Shown piece after piece: positions 25,049 to 32,900 of a stretch of DNA of 64,000 nucleotides (position 1 is its first letter; the number at the start of each line of letters is the position of its first letter). The DNA lies in contig NZ_CP061204.1 in NCBI RefSeq assembly GCF_014621775.1, forward strand, positions 326,001 to 390,000, given 5' to 3'. The notes beneath the pieces are model-generated. The model was not told the origin of the DNA. It did no database searches and was given only the letters and a program-made list of their open reading frames with translations. The position numbers and the translations under genes were made by a program. The stretch is from Stenotrophomonas sp. 169. Its GTDB lineage: Bacteria; Pseudomonadota; Gammaproteobacteria; Xanthomonadales; Xanthomonadaceae.

Positions 25049-25116
25049 GGGGACGGAGGGGATTAAGTCGCAATCGGCCTGAACGGGCCAATCGCGACTT
25101 AATCCCCTCCGTCCCC
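25049..25116. repeat. hairpin repeat family, copy 4
   Basis: The outer arms 25049-25070 and 25095-25116 match copies 1 and 3 exactly. The inner arms CAATCGGC and GCCAATCG pair at six of eight positions. It lies 12 bases past the stop of the M17 peptidase gene and 57 bases before the peroxidase gene, so it may separate the two leftward units. Confidence 0.92.
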
Positions 25117-25127
25117 TTTTTCGGGGT

Positions 25128-26495
25128 TCAGGCGTAGCGGGTCTTCAGCATGGCCCAGGCCGAGCGCAGGGCGAGGGCTTCGCCGCCGGCCGGGCGGCCG
25201 GGGCGTTCGCCGTCGTTCCAGGCGTACACGTCCAGGTGGGCCCAGCGCTGGCCCTCGGCCAGGAAGCGCTCGAGGTACAGCGCGGCGGTGACTGCGCCGC
25301 CCATCCGCGAGCCGGCGTTCGCCAGGTCCGCAATGCCGCTGTGCAGGTAACGCAGGTACGGCCGCCACAACGGCATGCGCCAGACCGGATCGCGCGTCTG
25401 TTCGCCCGCCTGCAGCCACTGCTGGGCCACGGCATCGTCATTGCTGAAGAGTGCGGGCAGGTCCGGGCCCAGCGCGATGCGCGCCGCGCCGGTCAGGGTG
25501 GCGAAGTCCAGCACCAGGTCCGGCTGCTGCTCGCTCGCGTACGTCAGCGCGTCGCCCAGGATCACCCGGCCTTCTGCGTCGGTGTTGTCGATTTCCACGC
25601 TCAGCCCCTTGCGGGTGGCGATCACTTCCCCAGGACGGAAGGCATCGGGCCCGATCGCGTTCTCCACCGCTGGCACCAGCAGGGTCAAGCGGACAGGAAG
25701 CGCCTGCGCCATCACCAGCCCGGCCAGCGCCAACGCGTGCGCGGCCCCGCCCATGTCCTTCTTCATGTTGCGCATGCCATCGGCCGGCTTGATGTCCAGC
25801 CCGCCGGTATCGAAGCACACGCCCTTGCCGACCAGCACCAGCGACGGATCGCTTTCCTTGCCCCAGCGCAGCACGATCAGCCGCGGGGCGCGATGCGATG
25901 CACGGCCCACCGCATGGATGGCCGGGAAGTTCTGCTGCAGCAGCGCATCGCCGGTGATCGCTTCGACCTGCGCGCCGTGCGCCTGCGCCATGGTGCGCGC
26001 CGCGTCTTCCAGCTGCTGCGGTCCCATGTCTTCGGTAGGGGTGTTGACCCAATCGCGGACCCGCAGGCTGGCGTGCACCAGGGCAACGACTTCCGCCGAC
26101 GGACTGGCCAGCAGCTGGGCCGGTGCGCGGTTGCGCTTGCGGTAGCGATCGAACCGGTAGCTGCCCAGGCCCCAGCCCAGCTGCAGCAGCTCGTGCTGTG
26201 CGGCATCCAGTGAGCTGGCCAGCTGCCACACGCTGCCCTCTGGCAACGCGTGCGGCGCATGGGCGTAGCTGTAGGCATCGGCGGCGTCACCGATGCCGAT
26301 CACCGCGCCGGCGATGCCCTGCTCACCCGGCAGCAGGGCGACGCTGTGCGCGCTGCCGTTGAAGCCCTGCGCCTGCAGCCATGCCTGCATGGCCGGCGGT
26401 TGGCCGGCGTTCCAGTCCTTGAAACCGGCGCGGTCCAGCACATGCAGGGGCAGTGCGTGCTCGGACGCGGCAACGAAACCGACGATATCGCTCAT
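25128..26495 (-). CDS. leucyl aminopeptidase family (M17) peptidase
   Basis: The 455-residue protein carries the M17 signature NTDAEGRVILGDAL near residue 320. Earlier metal-binding text includes VGKGVCFDTGGLDIKPADGM and MKKDMGGAAHAL. These supply the two-zinc/manganese site and the catalytic lysine and arginine. The N-terminal 150 residues are divergent from PepA, and the length is shorter than PepA (about 500), closer to the PepB-like or xanthomonad second M17 enzyme. It is cytosolic and likely finishes peptide turnover. The HAD phosphatase gene starts 3 bases upstream of its start and is probably co-transcribed. Confidence 0.93.
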   Translation of the reverse strand: MSDIVGFVAASEHALPLHVLDRAGFKDWNAGQPPAMQAWLQAQGFNGSAHSVALLPGEQGIAGAVIGIGDAADAYSYAHAPHALPEGSVWQLASSLDAAQHELLQLGWGLGSYRFDRYRKRNRAPAQLLASPSAEVVALVHASLRVRDWVNTPTEDMGPQQLEDAARTMAQAHGAQVEAITGDALLQQNFPAIHAVGRASHRAPRLIVLRWGKESDPSLVLVGKGVCFDTGGLDIKPADGMRNMKKDMGGAAHALALAGLVMAQALPVRLTLLVPAVENAIGPDAFRPGEVIATRKGLSVEIDNTDAEGRVILGDALTYASEQQPDLVLDFATLTGAARIALGPDLPALFSNDDAVAQQWLQAGEQTRDPVWRMPLWRPYLRYLHSGIADLANAGSRMGGAVTAALYLERFLAEGQRWAHLDVYAWNDGERPGRPAGGEALALRSAWAMLKTRYA

Positions 26496-26498
26496 GGG

Positions 26499-27218
26499 TC
26501 AGGAACTCCTGGTGGCGGTGGCGGCGACGTTGGCATCAAGCCAGTCGGCCAGCCCGGTAAGGGTGTCGAACTGCAGGTCAGGCTGCAGCGAAGGGTGGTT
26601 CCAGGAAGCGGCCTCGCGGTTGATCCAGCAGCCACGCAGGCCCGCGGAGATGGCACCGGCTACGTCCATGTCGATGTGGTCGCCGACATGCAGCACGTGC
26701 TCCGGCGCCACGCCCAGCCGCGCGCAGGCGGCGTGGAAGATGCTGGCCACCGGCTTGGCGGCGCCGTGCTCGCGCGCGCCCAGCTGGAAGGCGAACAGGT
26801 GCGATACGCCGATGCGCTCCAGGTCCGCATTGCCATTGCTCAGCGCGGCCACGGGCACTTTCGCGGCGATCCGCTGCAGGGCCTCCAGCGCATCCGGGTA
26901 GTACTCCACCTGGTTGCGCGCGGCATGGAACGCTTCGTACGCCGGCTCGACCAGCGCGAGGTCGGCGCCGCTGGCCTGCAGCGCCTGCTGCAGCGTCAGG
27001 CGTCGCAGCGCGCTGAGGTCATGGTGCAGGTGGGGGTTGTCGACGTACGCACGCTCGCGCAGCTCACGCATGGCCGCCAGCGGGAACATCGCCGCGGTGG
27101 CCGGGCTGTGTTCCTGCATCCAGTCGTGCAGCACGGTGTCGATGCGTGCGCCGATGGGAGCAAAGGGCCACAGGGTGTCGTCGAGATCGAGGGTGATGGC
27201 TTGGATGGGAAAGTTCAC
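26499..27218 (-). CDS. HAD-superfamily phosphatase
   Basis: All four HAD motifs are present in the 239-residue product: DLDDT with D11 and D13, the SNGN serine near 112, a lysine in AAKPVAS, and HVGDHIDMD near 190-198. A helical cap domain follows motif I (C1 cap), as in YigB/YjjG-type enzymes. The start is a GTG at 27218. YigB dephosphorylates riboflavin intermediates, and YjjG cleaves nucleotides; the sequence alone does not decide. The upstream permease-like gene ends 31 bases away, and the M17 peptidase gene follows. Confidence 0.88.
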   Translation of the reverse strand: MNFPIQAITLDLDDTLWPFAPIGARIDTVLHDWMQEHSPATAAMFPLAAMRELRERAYVDNPHLHHDLSALRRLTLQQALQASGADLALVEPAYEAFHAARNQVEYYPDALEALQRIAAKVPVAALSNGNADLERIGVSHLFAFQLGAREHGAAKPVASIFHAACARLGVAPEHVLHVGDHIDMDVAGAISAGLRGCWINREAASWNHPSLQPDLQFDTLTGLADWLDANVAATATRSS

Positions 27219-27249
27219 CCGACCATTCTACGCCCGTCGCAACTGGCTT

Positions 27250-28344
27250 TCATTCCAGCAGCCGTGACCACCCCTGCATGCCATCCAGCCGCGCCAGCAC
27301 CAGCTTCACGCACACCAGCAGCGGAACCGCCAGCAACAGGCCGACGAAGCCCCACAACCAGCCGAAGATCATCAGCGCAAGGATCAGCACCAGCGGGGAA
27401 ATCTTCATCCGCCGGCCCAGCACGATCGGCGTGACCATCTGCCCTTCCAGGGTATGCAGGGCCAGATACGCCGCCGCCGGCAGTACGGCCTCCAGCGGGT
27501 CGGGGAACTCGACAAAGCCGACCAGCAGCATCAGCGCTACACCGATCAGCGGCCCCACGTAAGGGGCGAAGTTGAGCAGCGCCGCCGCGGTGCCCCACAG
27601 CAGGGCATCCTGCATGTCCAGGCCCAACAGCATCAGCACGCCCGCGAACAGCAGGCCGACCAGGCTGTTGATCACCGAGATGGTGAGCACGTAGCGGGAG
27701 ACCTCGCGTTCGATGGCGCGCAGGATATCGGTGGTGAAGCGCTGTTGCTGGCGGCTGGGGAACAGGGCGATCGCGTGGCGCTGCAGGTTCTGCCCGTAGA
27801 TCATGAAAAACAGGGTAAGCAGCACCACCGCCAGCACCGAGGCGAGCAGGCGCGGTGCCTGGGTGATGGCTTTATACGGGTCATCGAGCTGGGTGCGCAC
27901 CACCTGTACGCGTCGGGTGCCTTCGCCGGCAGCAACGCGGGCGAAATTCTCCGCCGCCTGGTTGGCCTGCTGCACCGGCTTGGTCAGGTTCTGCACCTGG
28001 CGTCCGATCTTGCGCAGCTGCTGCGGCGCCTCTTGGGCCCATTCCATCGTCGGTACCACCAACTGCACGGCCAGCGCCGTGGTGGCGCCCAGGCCGAGCA
28101 CGATCACCAGGATCGCGCCCAGCGGACGCGGCACCCAGATGCGCTGCAGCAGCCGCAGGATCGGATTGCCGACCAGGGCAAAGAACATCGCCAGCAGGAT
28201 CGGCAGCACGATCGCCTGCGCCGCCCACAGGGTGAACGCCACCGCCAGCGTCGCCAGCACCACGAGGGCAACCGGGGCACGCGGACGGGGGGATGGAGGG
28301 GTGGGCGCTGTCTGCGCCGGACCGGTGGTAAGGGACTCGCTCAT
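27250..28344 (-). CDS. AI-2E/PerM-family membrane protein
   Basis: A 364-residue member of the AI-2E transporter family. Two N-terminal segments (about 25-75) are followed by a soluble middle region (residues 85-160), then five or six more segments with TIS VINSLVGLLFAGVLMLLG-type text and the family motif GPLIGVALMLLVGF. The C-terminal signature VTPIVLGRRMKISPLVLILALMIFGWLWG is split across the last segments. Substrates vary in the family (AI-2, Na+/H+, or unknown). It is the upstream member of a leftward group with the HAD and M17 genes. Confidence 0.9.
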   Translation of the reverse strand: MSESLTTGPAQTAPTPPSPRPRAPVALVVLATLAVAFTLWAAQAIVLPILLAMFFALVGNPILRLLQRIWVPRPLGAILVIVLGLGATTALAVQLVVPTMEWAQEAPQQLRKIGRQVQNLTKPVQQANQAAENFARVAAGEGTRRVQVVRTQLDDPYKAITQAPRLLASVLAVVLLTLFFMIYGQNLQRHAIALFPSRQQQRFTTDILRAIEREVSRYVLTISVINSLVGLLFAGVLMLLGLDMQDALLWGTAAALLNFAPYVGPLIGVALMLLVGFVEFPDPLEAVLPAAAYLALHTLEGQMVTPIVLGRRMKISPLVLILALMIFGWLWGFVGLLLAVPLLVCVKLVLARLDGMQGWSRLLE

Positions 28345-28411
28345 CGACGCACCGGCAGGGGAAAGTACGTCATTATCCGCCCGCCGCGATCAACGCGGCG
28401 GGGTGACCATG

Positions 28412-28921
28412 TCAACGTTCGGACAATTCCGTGGCGGCCTCTGCGGGACGCGGACCGGTGCCCGCATCACGCTCCTGCGAGACGCCGGTAGTTCCCGTTC
28501 GTGGCGTGTTCCGTGCGGCGGCTGCAGCACCCGCTGCCGCACCGGCCGCGGCCGCCGTTGCCGTCGGGTTGACGGCATCGTCTACTTTCTCCGCGGCCGC
28601 ATCGGCCTGTTCGGCGGCATCGTCAGCGGTGCCGGCGGCATGGGCGGCCATCGCCGAAGCGAAGGCGGCCTGGCCGCTGGCCACGAGATTGGAGACCGAG
28701 CCGACCATCTGCAGCCAGCGTGCGCCGCTCACCTTGCCGGGTATCTCCAGCTTGCCGGCGACGAAACCACTGGCCACGCCGGCCACGATGATGCGCAACG
28801 GCGACCAGCCACTGCGCCACACCTGGCTGAGCACGCCCCAGTTGTCCTGGGTGTCCACCAACCGCACGGCGACGACCTGTTCGCAGCGCTTCACGCGGCT
28901 GCGCAGGGTGCTGAACTTCAT
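28412..28921 (-). CDS. alanine-rich hypothetical protein, third gene of a YqjDE-like operon
   Basis: The 169-residue product starts KFSTLRSRVKRCEQVV and has one short hydrophobic run around 42-58 (LRIIVAGVASGFVAGKL). The C-terminal half is almost all Ala, Thr and Gly (PTATAAAAGAAAGAAAAAR) and looks unstructured. It overlaps the preceding YqjE-like gene by four bases. In E. coli yqjD and yqjE are followed by yqjK, and this gene takes that place but I do not see clear YqjK homology. Its role may be structural at the membrane or ribosome surface. Confidence 0.65.
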   Translation of the reverse strand: MKFSTLRSRVKRCEQVVAVRLVDTQDNWGVLSQVWRSGWSPLRIIVAGVASGFVAGKLEIPGKVSGARWLQMVGSVSNLVASGQAAFASAMAAHAAGTADDAAEQADAAAEKVDDAVNPTATAAAAGAAAGAAAAARNTPRTGTTGVSQERDAGTGPRPAEAATELSER

Positions 28922-29394
28922 GGCTTGCCCTCCGGAATCTTGACGCCCGCATCCGGATCTTCTTCGCTGGGTTCGTCGAACAGACCCAGCTTGGACAACT
29001 GGCGGCGCGTGGAATGCATGCCGGTATGGTGGAAGAAGTAAGACACCCGCCATGCGGCGAGCCCGGTGATGACCAGGCTGAGCACCGACGTCATCAGCAA
29101 TGCATGCAGCCATGACATGCCCCAGCTCTGCAGCAGGGCAATGAAGGTGGCCGCCAGGAACAGCCAAGCGGACGCACCGAATACGATGGCCACGCCGGCC
29201 CAGGCCAGCGCCCGACCGAATGCGCTGCGCGCAAGCGCGAAGTCAGCCGATGCCAGGCGGCGCAGCGAACGCAGCGAATGCTTCGCTGCGTCGGCCGTTG
29301 CGCGGCTGGCACGGGTGACCTCGCGGATGCTTTCATCCAGCGGCGGGGTGGCCGCTGGATCTGGACCGCGTGCGCTGTCTTCGCTTTCGCTCAC
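28918..29394 (-). CDS. phage-holin-family / YqjE-like membrane protein
   Basis: A 158-residue protein with a GTG start at 29394. An acidic N-terminus leads to two strongly hydrophobic segments near residues 62-87 and 92-116 (ALAWAGVAIVFGASAWLFLAATFIALLQSW split by a short turn). Its placement right after a DUF883 gene, with 8 bases between, matches the yqjD-yqjE pair of enterobacteria. It is probably an inner-membrane protein; in E. coli these proteins associate with ribosomes in stationary phase (family knowledge). The following gene overlaps it by four bases. Confidence 0.78.
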   Translation of the reverse strand: MSESEDSARGPDPAATPPLDESIREVTRASRATADAAKHSLRSLRRLASADFALARSAFGRALAWAGVAIVFGASAWLFLAATFIALLQSWGMSWLHALLMTSVLSLVITGLAAWRVSYFFHHTGMHSTRRQLSKLGLFDEPSEEDPDAGVKIPEGKP

Positions 29395-29402
29395 GCCGCG
29401 GC

Positions 29403-29768
29403 TTACTTGTCGTTACCGCTGTTGGCGAACTTGGCGATCAGCCAGCCAGCCGCGAAGGCCACGCCGAACGAAGCCAGCGGACGCTCACGGATCAGCTCGG
29501 CAGCGCTGTCGACCAGGTCCTTGCCCTTGTCCATCAGCGCATCGACCTGTTCCTTGGCGGCGGCACCGCCGAACTCGGCAGCAGCAAGACCAGACAGGGC
29601 GGTGTCAGACAGCTCGGCCTTGACGTTGGCCTTGCCGATACGCAGTTCGTCACCTGCCGCGCCAGCGGCACCCTTGATCGCGCCGCCTGCCGCATTGGCA
29701 GCCGACTTCAGGTGGGTGGACGCTTCGCCCAGCTGGTCTTTCAGGTTTTCGGTATTGGTGGGGCTCAT
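29403..29768 (-). CDS. DUF883 / YqjD-like ribosome-associated membrane protein
   Basis: The 121-residue product contains an amphipathic Ala/Lys-rich helix region, then the DUF883-type end PLASFGVAFAAGWLIAKFAN, which is a C-terminal membrane anchor. Glycine-containing IRERPLASFG is typical of YqjD/ElaB. The start at ATG 29768 has CAGGAG six bases upstream; a longer frame to 29804 lacks it. YqjD in E. coli binds ribosomes and inactivates them in stationary phase, which may apply here. It heads a three-gene leftward operon. Confidence 0.87.
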   Translation of the reverse strand: MSPTNTENLKDQLGEASTHLKSAANAAGGAIKGAAGAAGDELRIGKANVKAELSDTALSGLAAAEFGGAAAKEQVDALMDKGKDLVDSAAELIRERPLASFGVAFAAGWLIAKFANSGNDK

Positions 29769-29879
29769 GAAAAACTCCTGTTCTGTGGGATTGGCAGCCG
29801 CCATCCGGGAAGCGGAATGGCCACGGACGACATGGATACCACCGCCCGGGTATAGGGGGCGTTACGGTAGGGCATGCCG

Positions 29880-31307
29880 TCAGCGCATGACCAACTGCCC
29901 ACGGGCATTGCCGCGCACGATGCGCAGCACCAGCTGCGGCGGGCGCTGCTGGAAGTTGGCTTTCCAGCTCGCCAGGTCGGCGAACTCACCGGCGCTGGCC
30001 TCGGTGACGATGTCGCCCTTGGCCAAGCCGGAAGCGGCAGCCCGGCTGCCACGCGTGACCTCGTTGACCAGCACCCCGCTGATGCCCGACTGCCGCAGTG
30101 ACTCGGGCAGGTCGATGAACGTGGCGCCGCCCAGGCGCGGATCGAGGGTGTCGCCGGCGATGGCGCGCGCCTGTTCCTTCAACGTCGCCTTCAACTGCAG
30201 GGGTTTGCCATCGCGGCGCAGTTCAAGGGCCATGGTGCTGCCCACCGCCGCCAGCCCTTCGATGTTGTGCAGCGCCTGTGCACTGTCCACCCGCTGTCCG
30301 TTGGCGCTGAGCACGACATCACCGGCGCGCACCCCTGCCGCCGCGGCGGCCGATCCAGCCAGCACGCGGCTGACCAGCGCACCACGCGACTCGGACAAGC
30401 CCAGCCCCTGCGCCAACTGAGGCGTCAGATTCTGGCTTTCGATACCCAGCGTGCCACGCACCACCACGCCATGTTTGACCAGCTGGTCGACGACGTTGCG
30501 TGCCAGGTTGGAGGGGATGGCCAGGCCGAGGCCGATGTTGCCAGCCATGCTGCCCTGCGGATTGAAGCTGGCGGTGTTGATGCCCACCAACTGCCCCTGC
30601 AGGTTGACCAGTGCACCACCGGAGTTGCCCGGGTTGATCGATGCATCGGTCTGGATGAAATTCTGGTAACCGAGCCCACGGATGCCGCTGCGGCCCACGG
30701 CCGACACGATGCCCGAGGTCACCGTCTGGGTGAAGCCGAAGGGATTGCCGATCGCCACCACGAAGTCGCCCACGCGCAGCTGGTCGCTGTTGCCGAGGCT
30801 GATGGCGGTGAGCCCATCGGCGGGAATCCGGATCAGCGCAATGTCGGTGTCGGCGTCGGAGCCCAGGAATTCGGCCTTTACGGTGCGCCCATCGGACAGC
30901 GTGACCTGCACATCGTCGGCGTTGTCGATGACATGGTGGTTGGTCAGCACCAATCCCTCGGCCGCATCGATGATCACGCCCGAGCCCAGCGACTCGTTGA
31001 TCCGCTCCTGCGGGACGTCGGGGAACAGGCGGCGGAAGAACGGATCGTCGAAGAAGGGATTGCGCACCCGCACGACCTGCTTGGTGTTGACGCTGACCAC
31101 GGCGGGGGTGACTTTCTCCAGCATCGGCGCCAGCGAGGGTACGGGCTGGCCTGCGACCGAGGCCGGCAGCGCGGTCGTCGTCGGGATGCTCACCGGCGCA
31201 GGCGCGGCTTCGGCGCGGTTATCCAGGTGTGCGTTGATGCCGGTGGCAACGAAGCCGCCGAAGGCAGCGGCCAGCGCGAGCGTAAGCAGGGTCGGAATCG
31301 GTCGCAT
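29880..31307 (-). CDS. degQ: DegQ/DegP-type periplasmic serine protease
   Basis: The 475-residue protease has a signal peptide MRPIPTLLTLALAAAFGGFVA, a trypsin-like domain, and two PDZ domains (about residues 280-370 and 385-470). The catalytic triad is visible: H125 in TNHHV, D155 in DADTDIAL and S229 in NPGNSGG. DegP/DegQ degrade misfolded envelope proteins and may act as chaperones. A short Q-linker distinguishes DegQ from DegP, and both are possible; the symbol is a best guess. ATG 31307 is chosen because it starts the signal peptide; the upstream frame to 31514 has no coding character. Confidence 0.93.
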   Translation of the reverse strand: MRPIPTLLTLALAAAFGGFVATGINAHLDNRAEAAPAPVSIPTTTALPASVAGQPVPSLAPMLEKVTPAVVSVNTKQVVRVRNPFFDDPFFRRLFPDVPQERINESLGSGVIIDAAEGLVLTNHHVIDNADDVQVTLSDGRTVKAEFLGSDADTDIALIRIPADGLTAISLGNSDQLRVGDFVVAIGNPFGFTQTVTSGIVSAVGRSGIRGLGYQNFIQTDASINPGNSGGALVNLQGQLVGINTASFNPQGSMAGNIGLGLAIPSNLARNVVDQLVKHGVVVRGTLGIESQNLTPQLAQGLGLSESRGALVSRVLAGSAAAAAGVRAGDVVLSANGQRVDSAQALHNIEGLAAVGSTMALELRRDGKPLQLKATLKEQARAIAGDTLDPRLGGATFIDLPESLRQSGISGVLVNEVTRGSRAAASGLAKGDIVTEASAGEFADLASWKANFQQRPPQLVLRIVRGNARGQLVMR

Positions 31308-31774
31308 GGGAATCGTGGTCCGTGCAGGAACAGGTAGTGGATGGAGCGAGCTTGCGTGATCGCGGCGGCAGCGTCGAGACCTGGCGATGCACACGATGCA
31401 GTTGGGTGGCTGCGTTGCCCGGGAGGGGCTGCCGCAGTGTCTCCCGCAAGGACTAAACATGCCATGAAAGTGGTCGCTTGCTGCTGGCAAAGTTGCGCAA
31501 TTCCGCGCAAACACCGATGTCGATGCGCGCTTCGCATGTCACGCCGGGTGCGCTGCAGGCAGGTCCGCTCTGTTGCCTCCGGTACCGCGGTATTTGCTGG
31601 AAACCAGCATAAAAGCGCTGTTTTATCGATATTGGTGATCGCGCATGCGGTGCATCTGCGGCACATAGGGGCCCAACGGTTGCTTGCACGCGCGCAGTTT
31701 CCCGTTCCACGATGCAGGCTGCCGGTATAGCATCGCCTCCGTTTTGACATTCCAGCCCCCCAGGAGGGCAAATC
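31308..31774. other. 467-base intergenic region between degQ-like and histone-like genes
   Basis: No convincing gene is seen here. It must hold promoters for the two divergent genes. The right part is lower in GC, and a TATAGC at 31723-31728 is a possible -10 box of the rightward gene, about 47 bases before its start. AGGAGG at 31759-31764 is its strong ribosome-binding site. Confidence 0.5.
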
Positions 31775-32788
31775 ATGAGCAACGGTAATGGTGTGACGAC
31801 GACGCTGAGCGAAACCGTCGAGAACGTGAAAGAAGCTGCAAGCAACGTTGGCGAGACCATCGCCCACACTGCCGAGGACGCCGTGGCTGCGGTCAAGACG
31901 ACGGCCAAGCGTGTTCGCAAGGCGGCAACCACCCGCGTCGCCGCGGCGAAGAAGTCGGTCGCCAAGGTCGAAAAGGCCGTGGCAAAGAAGGCAGACGATG
32001 CAGCCAAGTCGGTCGGCAAGTCCCTCTCCAAGGCGCGCCAGAAGCTGGAAACGGCCAAGAAGAACGCCCAGGCTGAAGCCGCTGCGCTGACCAAGACGGT
32101 CGCCAAGAAGAAGGCCGCCGCCACCAAGGCCGTGACCAAGAAAGCAGCTGCAGTGAAGAAGACCGCGACCAAGAAGGTGGCCGTAGCCAAGAAGACCGCG
32201 ACCAAGAAGGCCGCTGTTGCCAAGAAGGCCGTCGGCAAGAAGGTCGCCGTGGCCAAGAAGACCGCGACCAGGAAGGCCGCTGTTGCCAAGAAGACCGTCG
32301 GCAAGAAGGTTGCCGTGGCCAAGAAGACCGCGACCAGGAAGGCCGCTGTTGCCAAGAAGACCATCGGCAAGAAGGTCGCCGTGGCCAAGAAGGCTGTCGC
32401 CAAGAAGTCTGTCGCCAAGAAGGCAGTGGGCAAGAAGACGGCTGTTGCCAGGAAGGCTGTCGCCAAGAAGACCGCTATCGCCAAGAAGACGGCGACCAGG
32501 AAGGTAGCGGTTGCCCGCAAGACCGTTGGCAAGAAGACCGTTGCTGCCAAGAAGGCTGTCGGCAAGAAGTCCGCCGTTGCCCGCAAGACCGTCGCCAAGA
32601 AGAGCGCTGTTGCCAAGAAGACCGTCGCGCGCAAAGCCGCACCGGTGAAGAAGGCAGTGGGCAAGAAGACGGCTGTCGCCAAGAAGACCGTTGCCCGCAA
32701 GGCTGCACCGGCGAAGAAAGCCGTAGCGCGCAAGGCGCCGGCGAAGAAGGTTGCCGCACGCAAGGGCGCGACCAAGCGCGCCAAGTAA
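31775..32788 (+). CDS. histone H1-like Lys/Ala-repeat DNA-binding protein
   Basis: The 337-residue product begins with a helical, near-neutral 70-residue domain (TTTLSETVENVKEAASNVGETIAHTAEDA). It then consists almost entirely of KKxA-, KKT- and GKK-type repeats up to the C-terminus, rich in Lys and Ala and very basic. This matches AlgP and other eukaryotic-H1-like bacterial proteins with KAAVAKK units, thought to bind DNA without sequence specificity. The gene contains 66-base tandem repeats from 32213 to about 32400, which may vary in copy number between strains. In Pseudomonas AlgP is tied to alginate control; no such partner gene lies beside it here. A strong AGGAGG precedes the ATG. Confidence 0.88.
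   Translation: MSNGNGVTTTLSETVENVKEAASNVGETIAHTAEDAVAAVKTTAKRVRKAATTRVAAAKKSVAKVEKAVAKKADDAAKSVGKSLSKARQKLETAKKNAQAEAAALTKTVAKKKAAATKAVTKKAAAVKKTATKKVAVAKKTATKKAAVAKKAVGKKVAVAKKTATRKAAVAKKTVGKKVAVAKKTATRKAAVAKKTIGKKVAVAKKAVAKKSVAKKAVGKKTAVARKAVAKKTAIAKKTATRKVAVARKTVGKKTVAAKKAVGKKSAVARKTVAKKSAVAKKTVARKAAPVKKAVGKKTAVAKKTVARKAAPAKKAVARKAPAKKVAARKGATKRAK
32213..32400 (+). repeat. 66-base tandem repeats inside the histone-like gene
   Basis: Two complete units begin at 32213 and 32279 with GCTGTTGCCAAGAAG, and a third partial unit starts at 32345. They are nearly identical in base sequence, differing at only a few positions. They code for AVAKK(A/T)VGKKVAVAKKTATRKA units. Such repeats are prone to slippage or unequal recombination. 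Confidence 0.85.
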
Positions 32789-32900
32789 GCGCGTGGCCGT
32801 ATCCCCTGCCGCCCGTTGATGGGCAGGGGAGCGGACGATGATGCCGCTGCACACAGCGTGCAGGGCATCATGGGCACCTCCCTCTGCGAGGCATGGCCCG

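Noticed and set aside
24993..25091. N-terminal extension of the catalase-like protein
   Set aside because: The extra residues are encoded by hairpin repeat copy 4. ATG 24992 has its own ribosome-binding site and begins just before the membrane anchor.
13950..25120. CRISPR array suggested by spaced repeats
   Set aside because: The copies are hairpins hundreds to thousands of bases apart, without regular spacers and without cas genes.
28918..29394. Prophage remnant suggested by a holin-like gene
   Set aside because: The gene belongs to a YqjD/YqjE-like operon. No integrase, capsid, tail or attachment site is present nearby.
31453..32877. Long minus-strand frames rich in Leu, Ala and Phe over the histone-like gene
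   Set aside because: The repeats come from the KKxA coding repeats read on the other strand. The plus strand has a strong ribosome-binding site and fits a known protein type.
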